DNA of 5,117 nt from Chitinispirillales bacterium. GTDB lineage: Bacteria > Fibrobacterota > Chitinivibrionia > Chitinivibrionales > Chitinispirillaceae. The stretch is taken from assembly GCA_031254445.1 (NCBI GenBank), contig JAIRUL010000149.1:1-5117 (forward strand). The letters are read 5' to 3'. The translations under genes and the position numbers were made by a program. Below the pieces are notes generated by a model. The model was not told the origin of the DNA. It searched no databases and worked only from the letters and a program-made list of their open reading frames with translations. Positions 1 through 5,117 of this stretch are shown here, piece by piece. The stretch's first letter is position 1; the number at the start of each line of letters is the position of its first letter.

Positions 1-868
1 ATAGCCGCGCCGCTATGGCCATCTGCCCCGCAAAGCTGCCTGTGGCCGCTGTGCTCCACGGGGCGAAGTAGCGCTCCGTGCCCTCGTTGTTCGGCATTAC
101 GTTGCCGCCGAAATCGAGGGTGGAGAGCTTGTGCGAGACCCTGCCGTCGGGAAACTGCATCTTTGCCACCCAATCTAAATTATGCTTGACCTCCGCAAGG
201 AACGCCGGGAGCGCGCCGGCATCTGAAACGGATATCAGCGGCGTATCCTTGAGAACAAACCAAAAATTCTCCCACGCCTTGAGCGTAAACGCCACCGCCG
301 CGCCGCTGTTTACCGTGTATTTGTTATAGTCGCCAGCGTCGTGCCATCCGCCCGTGCCGTCCTTTTTGCCGCTTGCGCCTGGCTCATAGTATTGCAGCCC
401 GCCGTCGCCGGCGTGGCATACGGCGTGCGAATAGGTTCTGCCGTTGTGGCTGGCGTTGACCGCCGCGCCGCAGCGCCATAGGTAGAAGCCGAGCATTACC
501 GCGCGGTACGGCTCCGTGAAAACGCTTTCGGCGATGGTGAAAGCGGGGGAGTTGCCTACATCGGGAATATAAATGTAATAGCGCCCGGGCGTGGTAAAAT
601 CGGAGAAGTCGGCAATCCAAAGCGTATCTCTGGTGTCGGGGTTGTACATCGGTTCCGCCGCGGCGCCGCTGTACACGCGGCGTCCGCCGTCGTCTATGTC
701 GCGCAGCATGAAAGTGGTAAATTCGGCGGCTACCGAGGCTTGCTTGGGGAAGCCGGGAAGAAAGCCGACTGTGTTCAGCCGGATGCGTTGGTCGACGGAC
801 TGAGCCGAAACGGTTGCCAGCGCGCCGGTGAAAACGAGGGCGGCGGCGGTCTTTTTGAGTAGGAGCAT
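1..868 (-). CDS. GH9 glycoside hydrolase (endoglucanase-like), N-terminal part, runs off left edge
   Basis: The frame is open from an ATG at 868 to the window edge, giving 289 residues with no stop; the catalytic-acid half lies outside the window. Residues 1-22 form a signal peptide (KK, a hydrophobic stretch, then SA before Gln23), so the product is exported. Residues about 27-112 look like the Ig-like cellulase N-terminal domain (RLNTVGFLPGFPK, then DTRDTLWIADFS and PGRYYI). The GH9 (alpha/alpha)6 barrel begins near residue 116 with VFTEPYRAVMLGFYLWRCG. The family hallmark GGWHDAGDYNKY is at 173-184; Asp177 and Asp180 correspond to the water-binding and catalytic-base aspartates of GH9. HNLDWVAKMQ at 229-238 is also typical. 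Known family activity is inverting hydrolysis of beta-1,4-glucan; the exact substrate cannot be read from this. It is a paralogue of the GH9 gene directly upstream, with well over half of residues identical by eye around the DAGD motif, but it has a different signal peptide and a diverged Ig domain. It may be cotranscribed with that gene. Confidence 0.93.
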   Translation of the reverse strand, partial: MLLLKKTAAALVFTGALATVSAQSVDQRIRLNTVGFLPGFPKQASVAAEFTTFMLRDIDDGGRRVYSGAAAEPMYNPDTRDTLWIADFSDFTTPGRYYIYIPDVGNSPAFTIAESVFTEPYRAVMLGFYLWRCGAAVNASHNGRTYSHAVCHAGDGGLQYYEPGASGKKDGTGGWHDAGDYNKYTVNSGAAVAFTLKAWENFWFVLKDTPLISVSDAGALPAFLAEVKHNLDWVAKMQFPDGRVSHKLSTLDFGGNVMPNNEGTERYFAPWSTAATGSFAGQMAIAARL

Positions 869-879
869 TATCGGTAAAT

Positions 880-885
880 CTCCTT
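880..885 (-). promoter_or_regulatory. Ribosome binding site of the left GH9 gene
   Basis: On the minus strand a full AAGGAG lies 11 bases before the ATG at 868. The spacing is slightly long but supports this start, which also gives a well-formed signal peptide. The octamer ATTTACCG sits between it and the start codon and recurs in the leader of the other GH9 gene (3009-3016). Confidence 0.7.
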
Positions 886-918
886 GGCAAAAGGTGATGT
901 TAATAATATTCGATCATT

Positions 919-950
919 AATAATGATTATTATTGATAATAATTATTATT
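919..950 (-). repeat. AT-rich hairpin upstream of the left GH9 gene
   Basis: Bases 919-932 and 937-950 form a 14-position inverted repeat with a 4-base loop. Only the pair 925/944 deviates, and it can be a G-U wobble in plus-strand RNA. The element contains no G or C apart from bases 925 and 935. It lies about 50-80 bases upstream of the GH9 start, where a promoter or operator would be expected, but I cannot define convincing -35 and -10 boxes. The 12-mer at 922-933 recurs at 3014-3025 upstream of the second GH9 gene. Confidence 0.5.
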
Positions 951-960
951 GCGATGCGAT

Positions 961-980
961 GGCGGCCCTTTGCGGTCGCC
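961..980. repeat. GC-rich palindrome, REP-like
   Basis: Bases 961-967 and 974-980 pair over seven positions (one G-U) around the loop CTTTGC. It is followed by the palindrome CCGCGG at 983-988. It lies in the gap between the two GH9 genes. The look (a GGCGACC arm, small loop, GGCCGCC arm) resembles dispersed intergenic palindromes of many bacteria; whether it is repeated in this genome cannot be seen here. Confidence 0.4.
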
Positions 981-1010
981 CTCCGCGGTATGCCAATGCC
1001 TGCGCGGTCA

Positions 1011-1031
1011 GGGCGGGGGCAAGCCCCGCCC
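1011..1031 (-). terminator. Strong GC hairpin after the complete GH9 gene, possible terminator or REP-like repeat
   Basis: Bases 1011-1018 and 1024-1031 form a perfect 8-bp all-GC stem around a 5-base loop. In the minus direction the hairpin begins about 21 bases after the TAA of the complete GH9 gene, a natural place for a terminator or an mRNA 3'-end stabiliser. No U tract follows it, so an intrinsic terminator is uncertain. A dispersed palindromic repeat is an equal alternative, since a second palindrome lies at 961-980. Confidence 0.4.
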
Positions 1032-1052
1032 CTGCATAATGCCTGTTGGGGA

Positions 1053-2990
1053 TTATTCTACCCTCATCAAAAACACCCCGTTTTTGCGAATAACCGGCGC
1101 TGCGGCGCCCGCTTTTCTCTGCGCGATTAGCTTCCCGTCCAAGCCGTATATCTTCGCGCCTACCGGAATGTCCGACATCGCCCTGCCGTTTTTAAGCCGC
1201 ACTAATTTCGAGGTTTTGAATTTTGGCGTTGTCGCCGCCGCCGCTTTTTTGCCCCGTAATATCCCGGACGATCCGCCGTCGCTGTAGACGAAGCCGGAAA
1301 GCGCGTAGATCATCGAGGCGTTCCAGTTTATCGCGATTTCGTTTGTGGCGTAGTCGCCCGCGTCGTCTTTCCAGCAAGCCGCCGCCGGGGTGCCGGAGGC
1401 GCATGCGTAGGCGCGGAGGTCATTGTCGTTTGACTTGTCGTGCCCCGGTCCGCCGATTAGGTACCCTGGCCACGGCTTGCCGCTTGCGCTGGATCGGCGG
1501 TCGTGGGGGTTTTGAGGCGGATTGTGGCCGACGCCCGTCACGAAAGAGCGGCCGTAATAGTTTCTGCCGAAGATGTGGCTCAAAATCTCATGGCCGGCTT
1601 TCCGGTACTTCTCGTCGCCCGTCAGCGAATAAGCGGTGTGCAGCACGTAAGCGGTCGCGGTGAGCGCCCCGTGCGCGCCCCAGTAGTAGTTGGTCGCGCC
1701 GAAGACGCGGCCGTAGCCGTGCGTTATGGTTGCTGCCTCCAAGGCGTTGGCGTTGCTGATTAAGCGGGCCGTTAAGGAGTCGGCCAAGCTCTGCCTCTTC
1801 CCCGTTTTTTCGGATGTTAGGTAGGACAGCAGCGCCAAACCGTTGACGTTGGCCCACTCGATTTTATTCCCGAGGTCGGCGGCCCTGGCGGTGCCGTGGA
1901 AATCGCTCAGATATTCGGCGTCGCCGGTGGTCTCCCACAGCTCTATGGCCGCCCAGCGCCGTATGCCGGCGTCGTTCGTCACGCCGTAGCCGCCGGTGGA
2001 AAACCCGGTCTGGTCGGGGTCGACGTGCGCGCTCTGCTTGAGGAATGTGTAGCTGCGCTTCGCTTTAGCGAGGCACGAATCGGCGAAAACCGGGTCGTAG
2101 GGCTTGTAAATGCGGGACGCCTGGGCGAGCATAGCCACGAAGCTGGCCGTGGCCGGCGTGCCGTAGGGCACGAAGTATCTTGTCGACAGTTCATTTTCCG
2201 GCATCACGTTCATGCCGCAGAATCCCGTCGCGGAGAGTTTGTGCGAAACTTTCCCGTCGTCGTACTGCATCTTCGCCACCCAGTCCAAATTATATTTGAC
2301 TTCGGAGAGGTATTTCGGAATATTCCCGTCTTTATTTACCGCTATGAGGTCGATTGTGTCGAGCGTTTTGCCGAAGTGCTCCCAAGCCTTGAGCATGAGC
2401 CCGACGGAAACGCCGCTGTTTACCACATATTTGTTGTAGTCGCCCGCGTCGTGCCAGCCGCCGGTCGCGTCGCGCGTCCCGCCGCCGCCGATATATTGCA
2501 GGTTGCCGTCGTTTATGTGGCAGGCGGCGTGCTGGTAGCGTTCCCCGTTGTATGTGGCGTCGACCGCCGTGCCGCAGCGCCAAAGGTACATCCCTAGCAT
2601 CGCCGCTTTATAAGGTTCGACGAAAACGTTGTCCCCAATTATAAAATTGGGCGACTTCCCGACGCCCGGCGCTTCCAAGTAGTAGGCGCCGGGGGCGTCA
2701 AGCCCCGAAAAGTCGGCGATGAGGACGGTGTCCCGCGTGTCGCTGTTGGCGACGCGCCTATCGGCCGACCCGCTGAAAACAATTTCGCCCGACGAGGCGT
2801 CTTTTACGGAAAACGGGCCCAAAGCCGATATTCCGCCGGCATAGACGTTTATCGACGCTATTTTGGGGTAGCCCGGCAAAAAGCCGACCGAATTGACGCG
2901 GATGTCGGAATCGGCGGCAAGCGCGGAGGCGGCGGACAGAGAGACGGCAAAGGCGGACGCGGTGACGATTTTTTTGATTGGCCAGGCCAT
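1053..2990 (-). CDS. GH9 glycoside hydrolase (endoglucanase-like) with sorting-like C-terminal tail, complete
   Basis: This is a 645-residue exported enzyme. Residues 1-25 are a signal peptide ending ALA, so cleavage is likely before Ala26. Residues about 28-118 form the Ig-like cellulase N-terminal domain (DIRVNSVGFLPGYPK). Residues about 123-570 are the GH9 (alpha/alpha)6 catalytic domain. GGWHDAGDYNKY at 177-188 carries Asp181 and Asp184, the water-binding and catalytic-base residues. SFVTGVGHNPPQNPHDR at 482-498 fits GH9 signature 1 at every position, with His496 and Arg498. Residues 540-558 fit signature 2, with Glu551 of NEIAINWNA as the catalytic acid. The enzyme therefore looks active and inverting, on beta-1,4-glucan or a related glucan. 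A Gly/Ser/Ala/Lys-rich linker (571-595) leads to a basic tail of about 50 residues (GAKIYGLDGKLIAQRK, then NGVFLMRVE) resembling a type IX secretion sorting domain. The start is supported by AGAGG six bases before the ATG. Diverges from the binding-protein gene; a GH9 paralogue lies 184 bases downstream. Confidence 0.96.
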   Translation of the reverse strand: MAWPIKKIVTASAFAVSLSAASALAADSDIRVNSVGFLPGYPKIASINVYAGGISALGPFSVKDASSGEIVFSGSADRRVANSDTRDTVLIADFSGLDAPGAYYLEAPGVGKSPNFIIGDNVFVEPYKAAMLGMYLWRCGTAVDATYNGERYQHAACHINDGNLQYIGGGGTRDATGGWHDAGDYNKYVVNSGVSVGLMLKAWEHFGKTLDTIDLIAVNKDGNIPKYLSEVKYNLDWVAKMQYDDGKVSHKLSATGFCGMNVMPENELSTRYFVPYGTPATASFVAMLAQASRIYKPYDPVFADSCLAKAKRSYTFLKQSAHVDPDQTGFSTGGYGVTNDAGIRRWAAIELWETTGDAEYLSDFHGTARAADLGNKIEWANVNGLALLSYLTSEKTGKRQSLADSLTARLISNANALEAATITHGYGRVFGATNYYWGAHGALTATAYVLHTAYSLTGDEKYRKAGHEILSHIFGRNYYGRSFVTGVGHNPPQNPHDRRSSASGKPWPGYLIGGPGHDKSNDNDLRAYACASGTPAAACWKDDAGDYATNEIAINWNASMIYALSGFVYSDGGSSGILRGKKAAAATTPKFKTSKLVRLKNGRAMSDIPVGAKIYGLDGKLIAQRKAGAAAPVIRKNGVFLMRVE

Positions 2991-2994
2991 GCGA

Positions 2995-2999
2995 TACCT
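2995..2999 (-). promoter_or_regulatory. Ribosome binding site of the complete GH9 gene
   Basis: In the minus direction an A-rich stretch runs into GAGGT, which lies four bases before the ATG at 2990 (AGAGG ends six bases before it). It fixes the start at the ATG that opens the signal peptide. Confidence 0.55.
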
Positions 3000-3040
3000 C
3001 TTTTTTTACGGTAAATGATTATTATGAACGTGGTTATTAC

Positions 3041-3070
3041 AATATACAATAGCGGCTCCCCCAAAGGCAA
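3041..3070 (-). promoter_or_regulatory. Predicted sigma70-like promoter for the GH9 genes
   Basis: In the minus direction TTGCCT (3070-3065) is followed after 18 bases by TATATT (3046-3041). This predicts a start near 3034 and a leader of roughly 45 bases before the GH9 ATG. The -35 hexamer lies inside the left arm of the inverted repeat 3061-3113 and has a mirror partner on the other strand. No experimental support; the organism's sigma-factor consensus is unknown. Confidence 0.45.
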
Positions 3071-3113
3071 TTTTCATCCATTTGCAAAAAAAAAAAAAAA
3101 AAATTGCCTTTGG
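3061..3113. repeat. Perfect 14-bp inverted repeat flanking a poly-A tract
   Basis: CCAAAGGCAATTTT (3061-3074) and its exact complement AAAATTGCCTTTGG (3100-3113) are separated by 25 bases, mostly A. The repeat sits in the divergent promoter region, and each arm contains an outward-facing TTGCCT. It could be a dimeric operator or duplicated promoter core; it is not a terminator, because neither side has a U tract after the stem and no gene ends here. Confidence 0.75.
3086..3103. repeat. 18-base homopolymeric A tract
   Basis: There are eighteen consecutive A residues at the centre of the divergent promoter region, immediately behind the plus-strand -35-like hexamer and about 15 bases behind the minus-strand one. 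Such a tract is intrinsically bent and stiff, can act like an UP element, and is prone to slippage. Its exact length may be unreliable in the assembly. Confidence 0.85.
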
Positions 3114-3132
3114 CGTTACAAATACGTATATT
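3104..3132 (+). promoter_or_regulatory. Predicted sigma70-like promoter for the binding-protein gene
   Basis: TTGCCT (3104-3109) is followed after 17 bases by TATATT (3127-3132), mirroring the minus-strand pair at 3041-3070. It predicts a start near 3139 and a long leader of about 235 bases before the ATG at 3375. The poly-A tract lies directly upstream of the -35 hexamer, where an UP element would be. A closer promoter is not excluded, as the segment 3300-3360 is also AT-rich and has another TTGCCT at 3315-3320, but without a good -10. Confidence 0.45.
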
Positions 3133-3374
3133 CATAAAATATCGGTGTAGTTAATATGCCCTGCCGCAAAATAATGGGCGCGGCGGCGCTAAAAAGGCGA
3201 AAAGGCGCGGCAAATAGGGCGTTTTACGCCAAAAATAGCATAGTATTTGGCGTTGGGTATCCGGCGCCGGCGCGTGGGGCGGGCTAAGAGGGGTGCGCCA
3301 ATATATAGTTTAGATTGCCTAATTATGGAAAATGTAACAAAAAAACATTAACCTTTTATCGGAAGAGGGTCGGC
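3133..3374 (+). promoter_or_regulatory. Long untranslated leader of the binding-protein gene with competing hairpins
   Basis: No ORF worth calling lies here. The segment contains GC-rich, G-skewed sequence with repeated GGCG motifs. GGCGT (3218-3222) can pair with ACGCC (3226-3230) in a tight hairpin. The same ACGCC, extended to ACGCCAAA (3226-3233), can instead pair with TTTGGCGT (3246-3253). A 10-bp palindrome CCGGCGCCGG is at 3261-3270. I do not recognise a known riboswitch class. The last 75 bases are AT-rich and end in the ribosome binding site. Confidence 0.35.
3361..3369 (+). promoter_or_regulatory. Ribosome binding site of the binding-protein gene
   Basis: GGAAGAGGG ends five bases before the ATG at 3375. 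With the lipoprotein signal peptide that follows immediately, it supports this start. Confidence 0.65.
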
Positions 3375-5117
3375 ATGAAGAGGATATCGGTTCTTAAGCG
3401 GCTGGTTGTCGGTGTTGCGTTTTTGGGTCTTATGTCCTGCGGGGGCGGCAAGGATGGGGGCGCGGGTTCTGCGGAGTCCGGTTTTGCGCGCAGCAAAACG
3501 CTCTACCTCGCCGGTTCGCAGTGGGGCAACCCCGGCACGTTCAACCCCCTTGCCGAGAGCTGGCAGGCGGCTTGGCCCGTAAACGACAAATTCAACCTCA
3601 TGTACGAACCGCTTATCTCCTACAATTCGTTAGACGGCCAATTCGAACCGCTTCTCGGCACCCTTGTTTCGCGCGACAACGACAAAATCGTCGTCGACAT
3701 CAACCCCAAGGCCAAGTGGAGCGACGGGCAGCCCGTCACCTCCGCCGACGTCAAATTCGTCTTTGAGTTAGGGCGCCGCTTCAAGGGCGCGGCCACCGCT
3801 TACGCGGTAGACTTCGTCTCCGAGATTAAGGTGGAGGCCTCCGGCGAGGGCGGCGAGCGCCTGTCGTTCATGGTCAACAAGGCGACGCGCAACAACCCGC
3901 TCGTCATCTTAGACCACCTGCAGGCGATCCGCATCGTCCCGGCCCACGTATTTGAGAAGCTCTTAGCCGACAACGGCAACGACCTAAGCGCCGTCCAGAA
4001 GCTGACGATAGACAAAGACCCGGTCGTCTCCGGCCCCTACAACATCGAGAACTACTCCAACGAGCGCATCGTAATCAAGCGCCGCGCCGACTACTGGGGC
4101 ACCGAGGCCCTCTACGGCGGCAAGCCCCCCGCGCCGGAGTACATCATCCACCCTATATATAAGAATAATGACCACTTCGCGATTGGCTTGCAGCAGGGCA
4201 AGCTCGATGCCTCCCAGACCTTTATGCCGCGCATCTGGCTGAAGCAGAAAGACGGGGTGGGCACGTGGTACGACGAGGCGCCGTACTTTGTCCCGGGGGC
4301 GATACCGATGATCGTCGTAAATACCACCAAGGCGCCGCTGAACGACAAAAACTTCCGCCGCGCCATGGCCGCCGCCATTAACTACGCCGACATCAACGAA
4401 CTCGCGGTCAACGGGTACGCCCCCGACGTGCGGCCCGGGCTCATAATGGATCATGGCCTAGAGGGCAAATACTTCAACGCCGACGACGCGAAAGAATTCG
4501 GCGTAGCCTACGATCCCGAAATGGCGAAAAAGATTTTAGCCGACGCCGGGTACAAGTCGGTGCTCAAGCCCGACGGCACGCTCGACCATATGCTCGACAA
4601 GGCGGGCAACAAACTGCCCACGCTCTCCATCACGGTTCCGTCGGGATGGTCCGACTGGGAGGCCATGGTTAAGATAGCGGAGAAGGGGCTGCGCGCCGCC
4701 GGCATGGACGTCCGCGAAGGCCCCGTTGACGGAAACCTCTACTGGCCCGCGCTCCCCTCCGGCAACTTCGACCTGATCATGCACAAGCCCGCCGCCTCCG
4801 TCACCCCGTCGCTGCCGTGGAACCGCTTCGAGTCCGTCATGTCTTCGCGCAACTGGAAGCCCGTCGGCGGCGACAACAATATGCACGAGAACCAAGGGCG
4901 CTACAACGACCCCAATTCGAAGGAGTACAACAAGAGGGTGGACGAGCTGCTGCGCGCGATACCGACTACCGAAGACGAGGCCGCATTGGCCGCCGCTTAC
5001 CGCGAGCTGAACAAGATATTCATGCTCGACCAGCCCGCGCTCCCGCTCTGCTACCTGCCGGAGCAGTTCTACGAGTTCAGCACCAAAGCGTGGAAAAACT
5101 GGCCGACATCCGCAAAC
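3375..5117 (+). CDS. ABC transporter substrate-binding lipoprotein, family 5 (peptide/oligosaccharide type), runs off right edge
   Basis: The frame is open for 581 residues from the ATG to the window edge; family members usually have about 550-620 residues, so little is missing. Residues 1-22 are a lipoprotein signal peptide with lipobox LMSC; Cys22 would be lipidated, followed by a Gly-rich tether. LAGSQWGNPGTFNPL (45-59) and NLMYEPLISYN (74-84) open the mature domain. KWSDGQPVTSADVKFVF (114-130) is the hallmark of the SBP_bac_5 family. SGPYNIENYSNERIVIKR (219-236) and ADYWG (238-242) are further family features, as is the FRRAMAAAINYADI segment (327-340). The C-terminal YLPEQFYEF region is also usual. 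Family members bind peptides, nickel or oligosaccharides, including cello-oligosaccharides in Thermotoga-type systems. Divergence from a GH9 cellulase gene and the many Trp and Tyr residues make an oligosaccharide ligand attractive, but this is inference. Permease and ATPase genes would be expected past the right edge. Confidence 0.92.
   Translation, partial: MKRISVLKRLVVGVAFLGLMSCGGGKDGGAGSAESGFARSKTLYLAGSQWGNPGTFNPLAESWQAAWPVNDKFNLMYEPLISYNSLDGQFEPLLGTLVSRDNDKIVVDINPKAKWSDGQPVTSADVKFVFELGRRFKGAATAYAVDFVSEIKVEASGEGGERLSFMVNKATRNNPLVILDHLQAIRIVPAHVFEKLLADNGNDLSAVQKLTIDKDPVVSGPYNIENYSNERIVIKRRADYWGTEALYGGKPPAPEYIIHPIYKNNDHFAIGLQQGKLDASQTFMPRIWLKQKDGVGTWYDEAPYFVPGAIPMIVVNTTKAPLNDKNFRRAMAAAINYADINELAVNGYAPDVRPGLIMDHGLEGKYFNADDAKEFGVAYDPEMAKKILADAGYKSVLKPDGTLDHMLDKAGNKLPTLSITVPSGWSDWEAMVKIAEKGLRAAGMDVREGPVDGNLYWPALPSGNFDLIMHKPAASVTPSLPWNRFESVMSSRNWKPVGGDNNMHENQGRYNDPNSKEYNKRVDELLRAIPTTEDEAALAAAYRELNKIFMLDQPALPLCYLPEQFYEFSTKAWKNWPTSAN

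Noticed and set aside
78..329. Plus-strand ORF that resembles another plus-strand ORF at 2212-2439 (both contain SLCET and CIFATQSKL)
   Set aside because: The likeness is the antisense shadow of the two homologous GH9 genes, not a conserved antisense gene pair.
384..890. 168-residue minus-strand ORF rich in Arg and His
   Set aside because: It is in a different frame over the GH9 gene at 1-868. The true frame gives a signal peptide, the Ig-like domain and the GGWHDAGD motif; this one gives low-complexity Arg-rich sequence.
1896..2597. 233-residue plus-strand ORF antisense to the complete GH9 gene
   Set aside because: It has no convincing start region or domain, and the minus-strand frame has complete GH9 signatures. 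Long antisense ORFs are common in GC-rich coding DNA.
3061..3113. Inverted repeat plus A tract read as an intrinsic terminator or as a mobile-element end
   Set aside because: No gene ends towards it, the homopolymer lies in the loop and not after the stem, and there is no transposase, target-site duplication or second end in the window.
3315..3320. A third TTGCCT on the plus strand, closer to the binding-protein start
   Set aside because: No TATATT-like hexamer follows at 16-18 bases, so it may be chance; kept only as an alternative promoter position.
3521..3766. 81-residue plus-strand ORF inside the binding-protein gene
   Set aside because: It is an out-of-frame shadow with Arg/Gln-rich composition and no own ribosome binding site.
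3984..4454. 156-residue minus-strand ORF, with another at 4536-4895
   Set aside because: Both are antisense to the binding-protein gene, whose plus-strand frame has a lipobox and family motifs throughout. Their composition (Val/Gly/Arg-rich) is typical of shadows.
1..5117. CRISPR array, tRNA, rRNA or insertion sequence
   Set aside because: No regularly spaced repeats, no tRNA-like cloverleaf, no rRNA-like stretch and no transposase frame were seen on either strand.

Overview
The window looks like a plant-polysaccharide (cellulose or related beta-glucan) utilisation locus from a Gram-negative-type gut or lignocellulose bacterium. It holds two glycoside hydrolase family 9 (GH9) genes in tandem on the minus strand and, diverging from them on the plus strand, a lipoprotein substrate-binding protein of the ABC-transporter family 5 (peptide/oligosaccharide) type. 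The coding DNA is moderately GC-rich with AT-rich promoter patches. The N-terminal Ig-like plus GH9 architecture and a short basic C-terminal tail resembling a type IX secretion sorting domain would fit Fibrobacterota or another FCB-group lineage. That taxonomic guess is an inference of low to moderate confidence.

Layout. Bases 1-868 (minus) are the N-terminal 289 residues of a GH9 enzyme that runs off the left edge. Bases 869-1052 are a 184-base gap with an AT-rich hairpin and two GC-rich palindromes that look like dispersed REP-type repeats. Bases 1053-2990 (minus) are a complete 645-residue GH9 enzyme with both family signatures and the catalytic residues intact. Bases 2991-3374 are a 384-base divergent regulatory region. 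Bases 3375-5117 (plus) are 581 residues of a family 5 solute-binding lipoprotein that runs off the right edge, probably lacking only a short C-terminal piece.

The most notable non-coding structure is in the divergent region. A perfect 14-bp inverted repeat flanks an 18-base A tract, and each arm carries the hexamer TTGCCT pointing outward, followed 17 or 18 bases later by TATATT. This forms a nearly mirror-symmetric pair of promoter-like elements, one facing the GH9 genes and one facing the binding protein, which suggests coordinated expression of hydrolysis and uptake.

Working model (inference): the two exported GH9 enzymes cut beta-1,4-glucan outside the cell or at its surface, and the lipoprotein captures the released oligosaccharides (or peptides) for an ABC importer whose permease and ATPase genes would lie beyond the right edge. 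I do not see a wholly new system here. The promoter architecture and the sorting-like tail are the items most worth checking.
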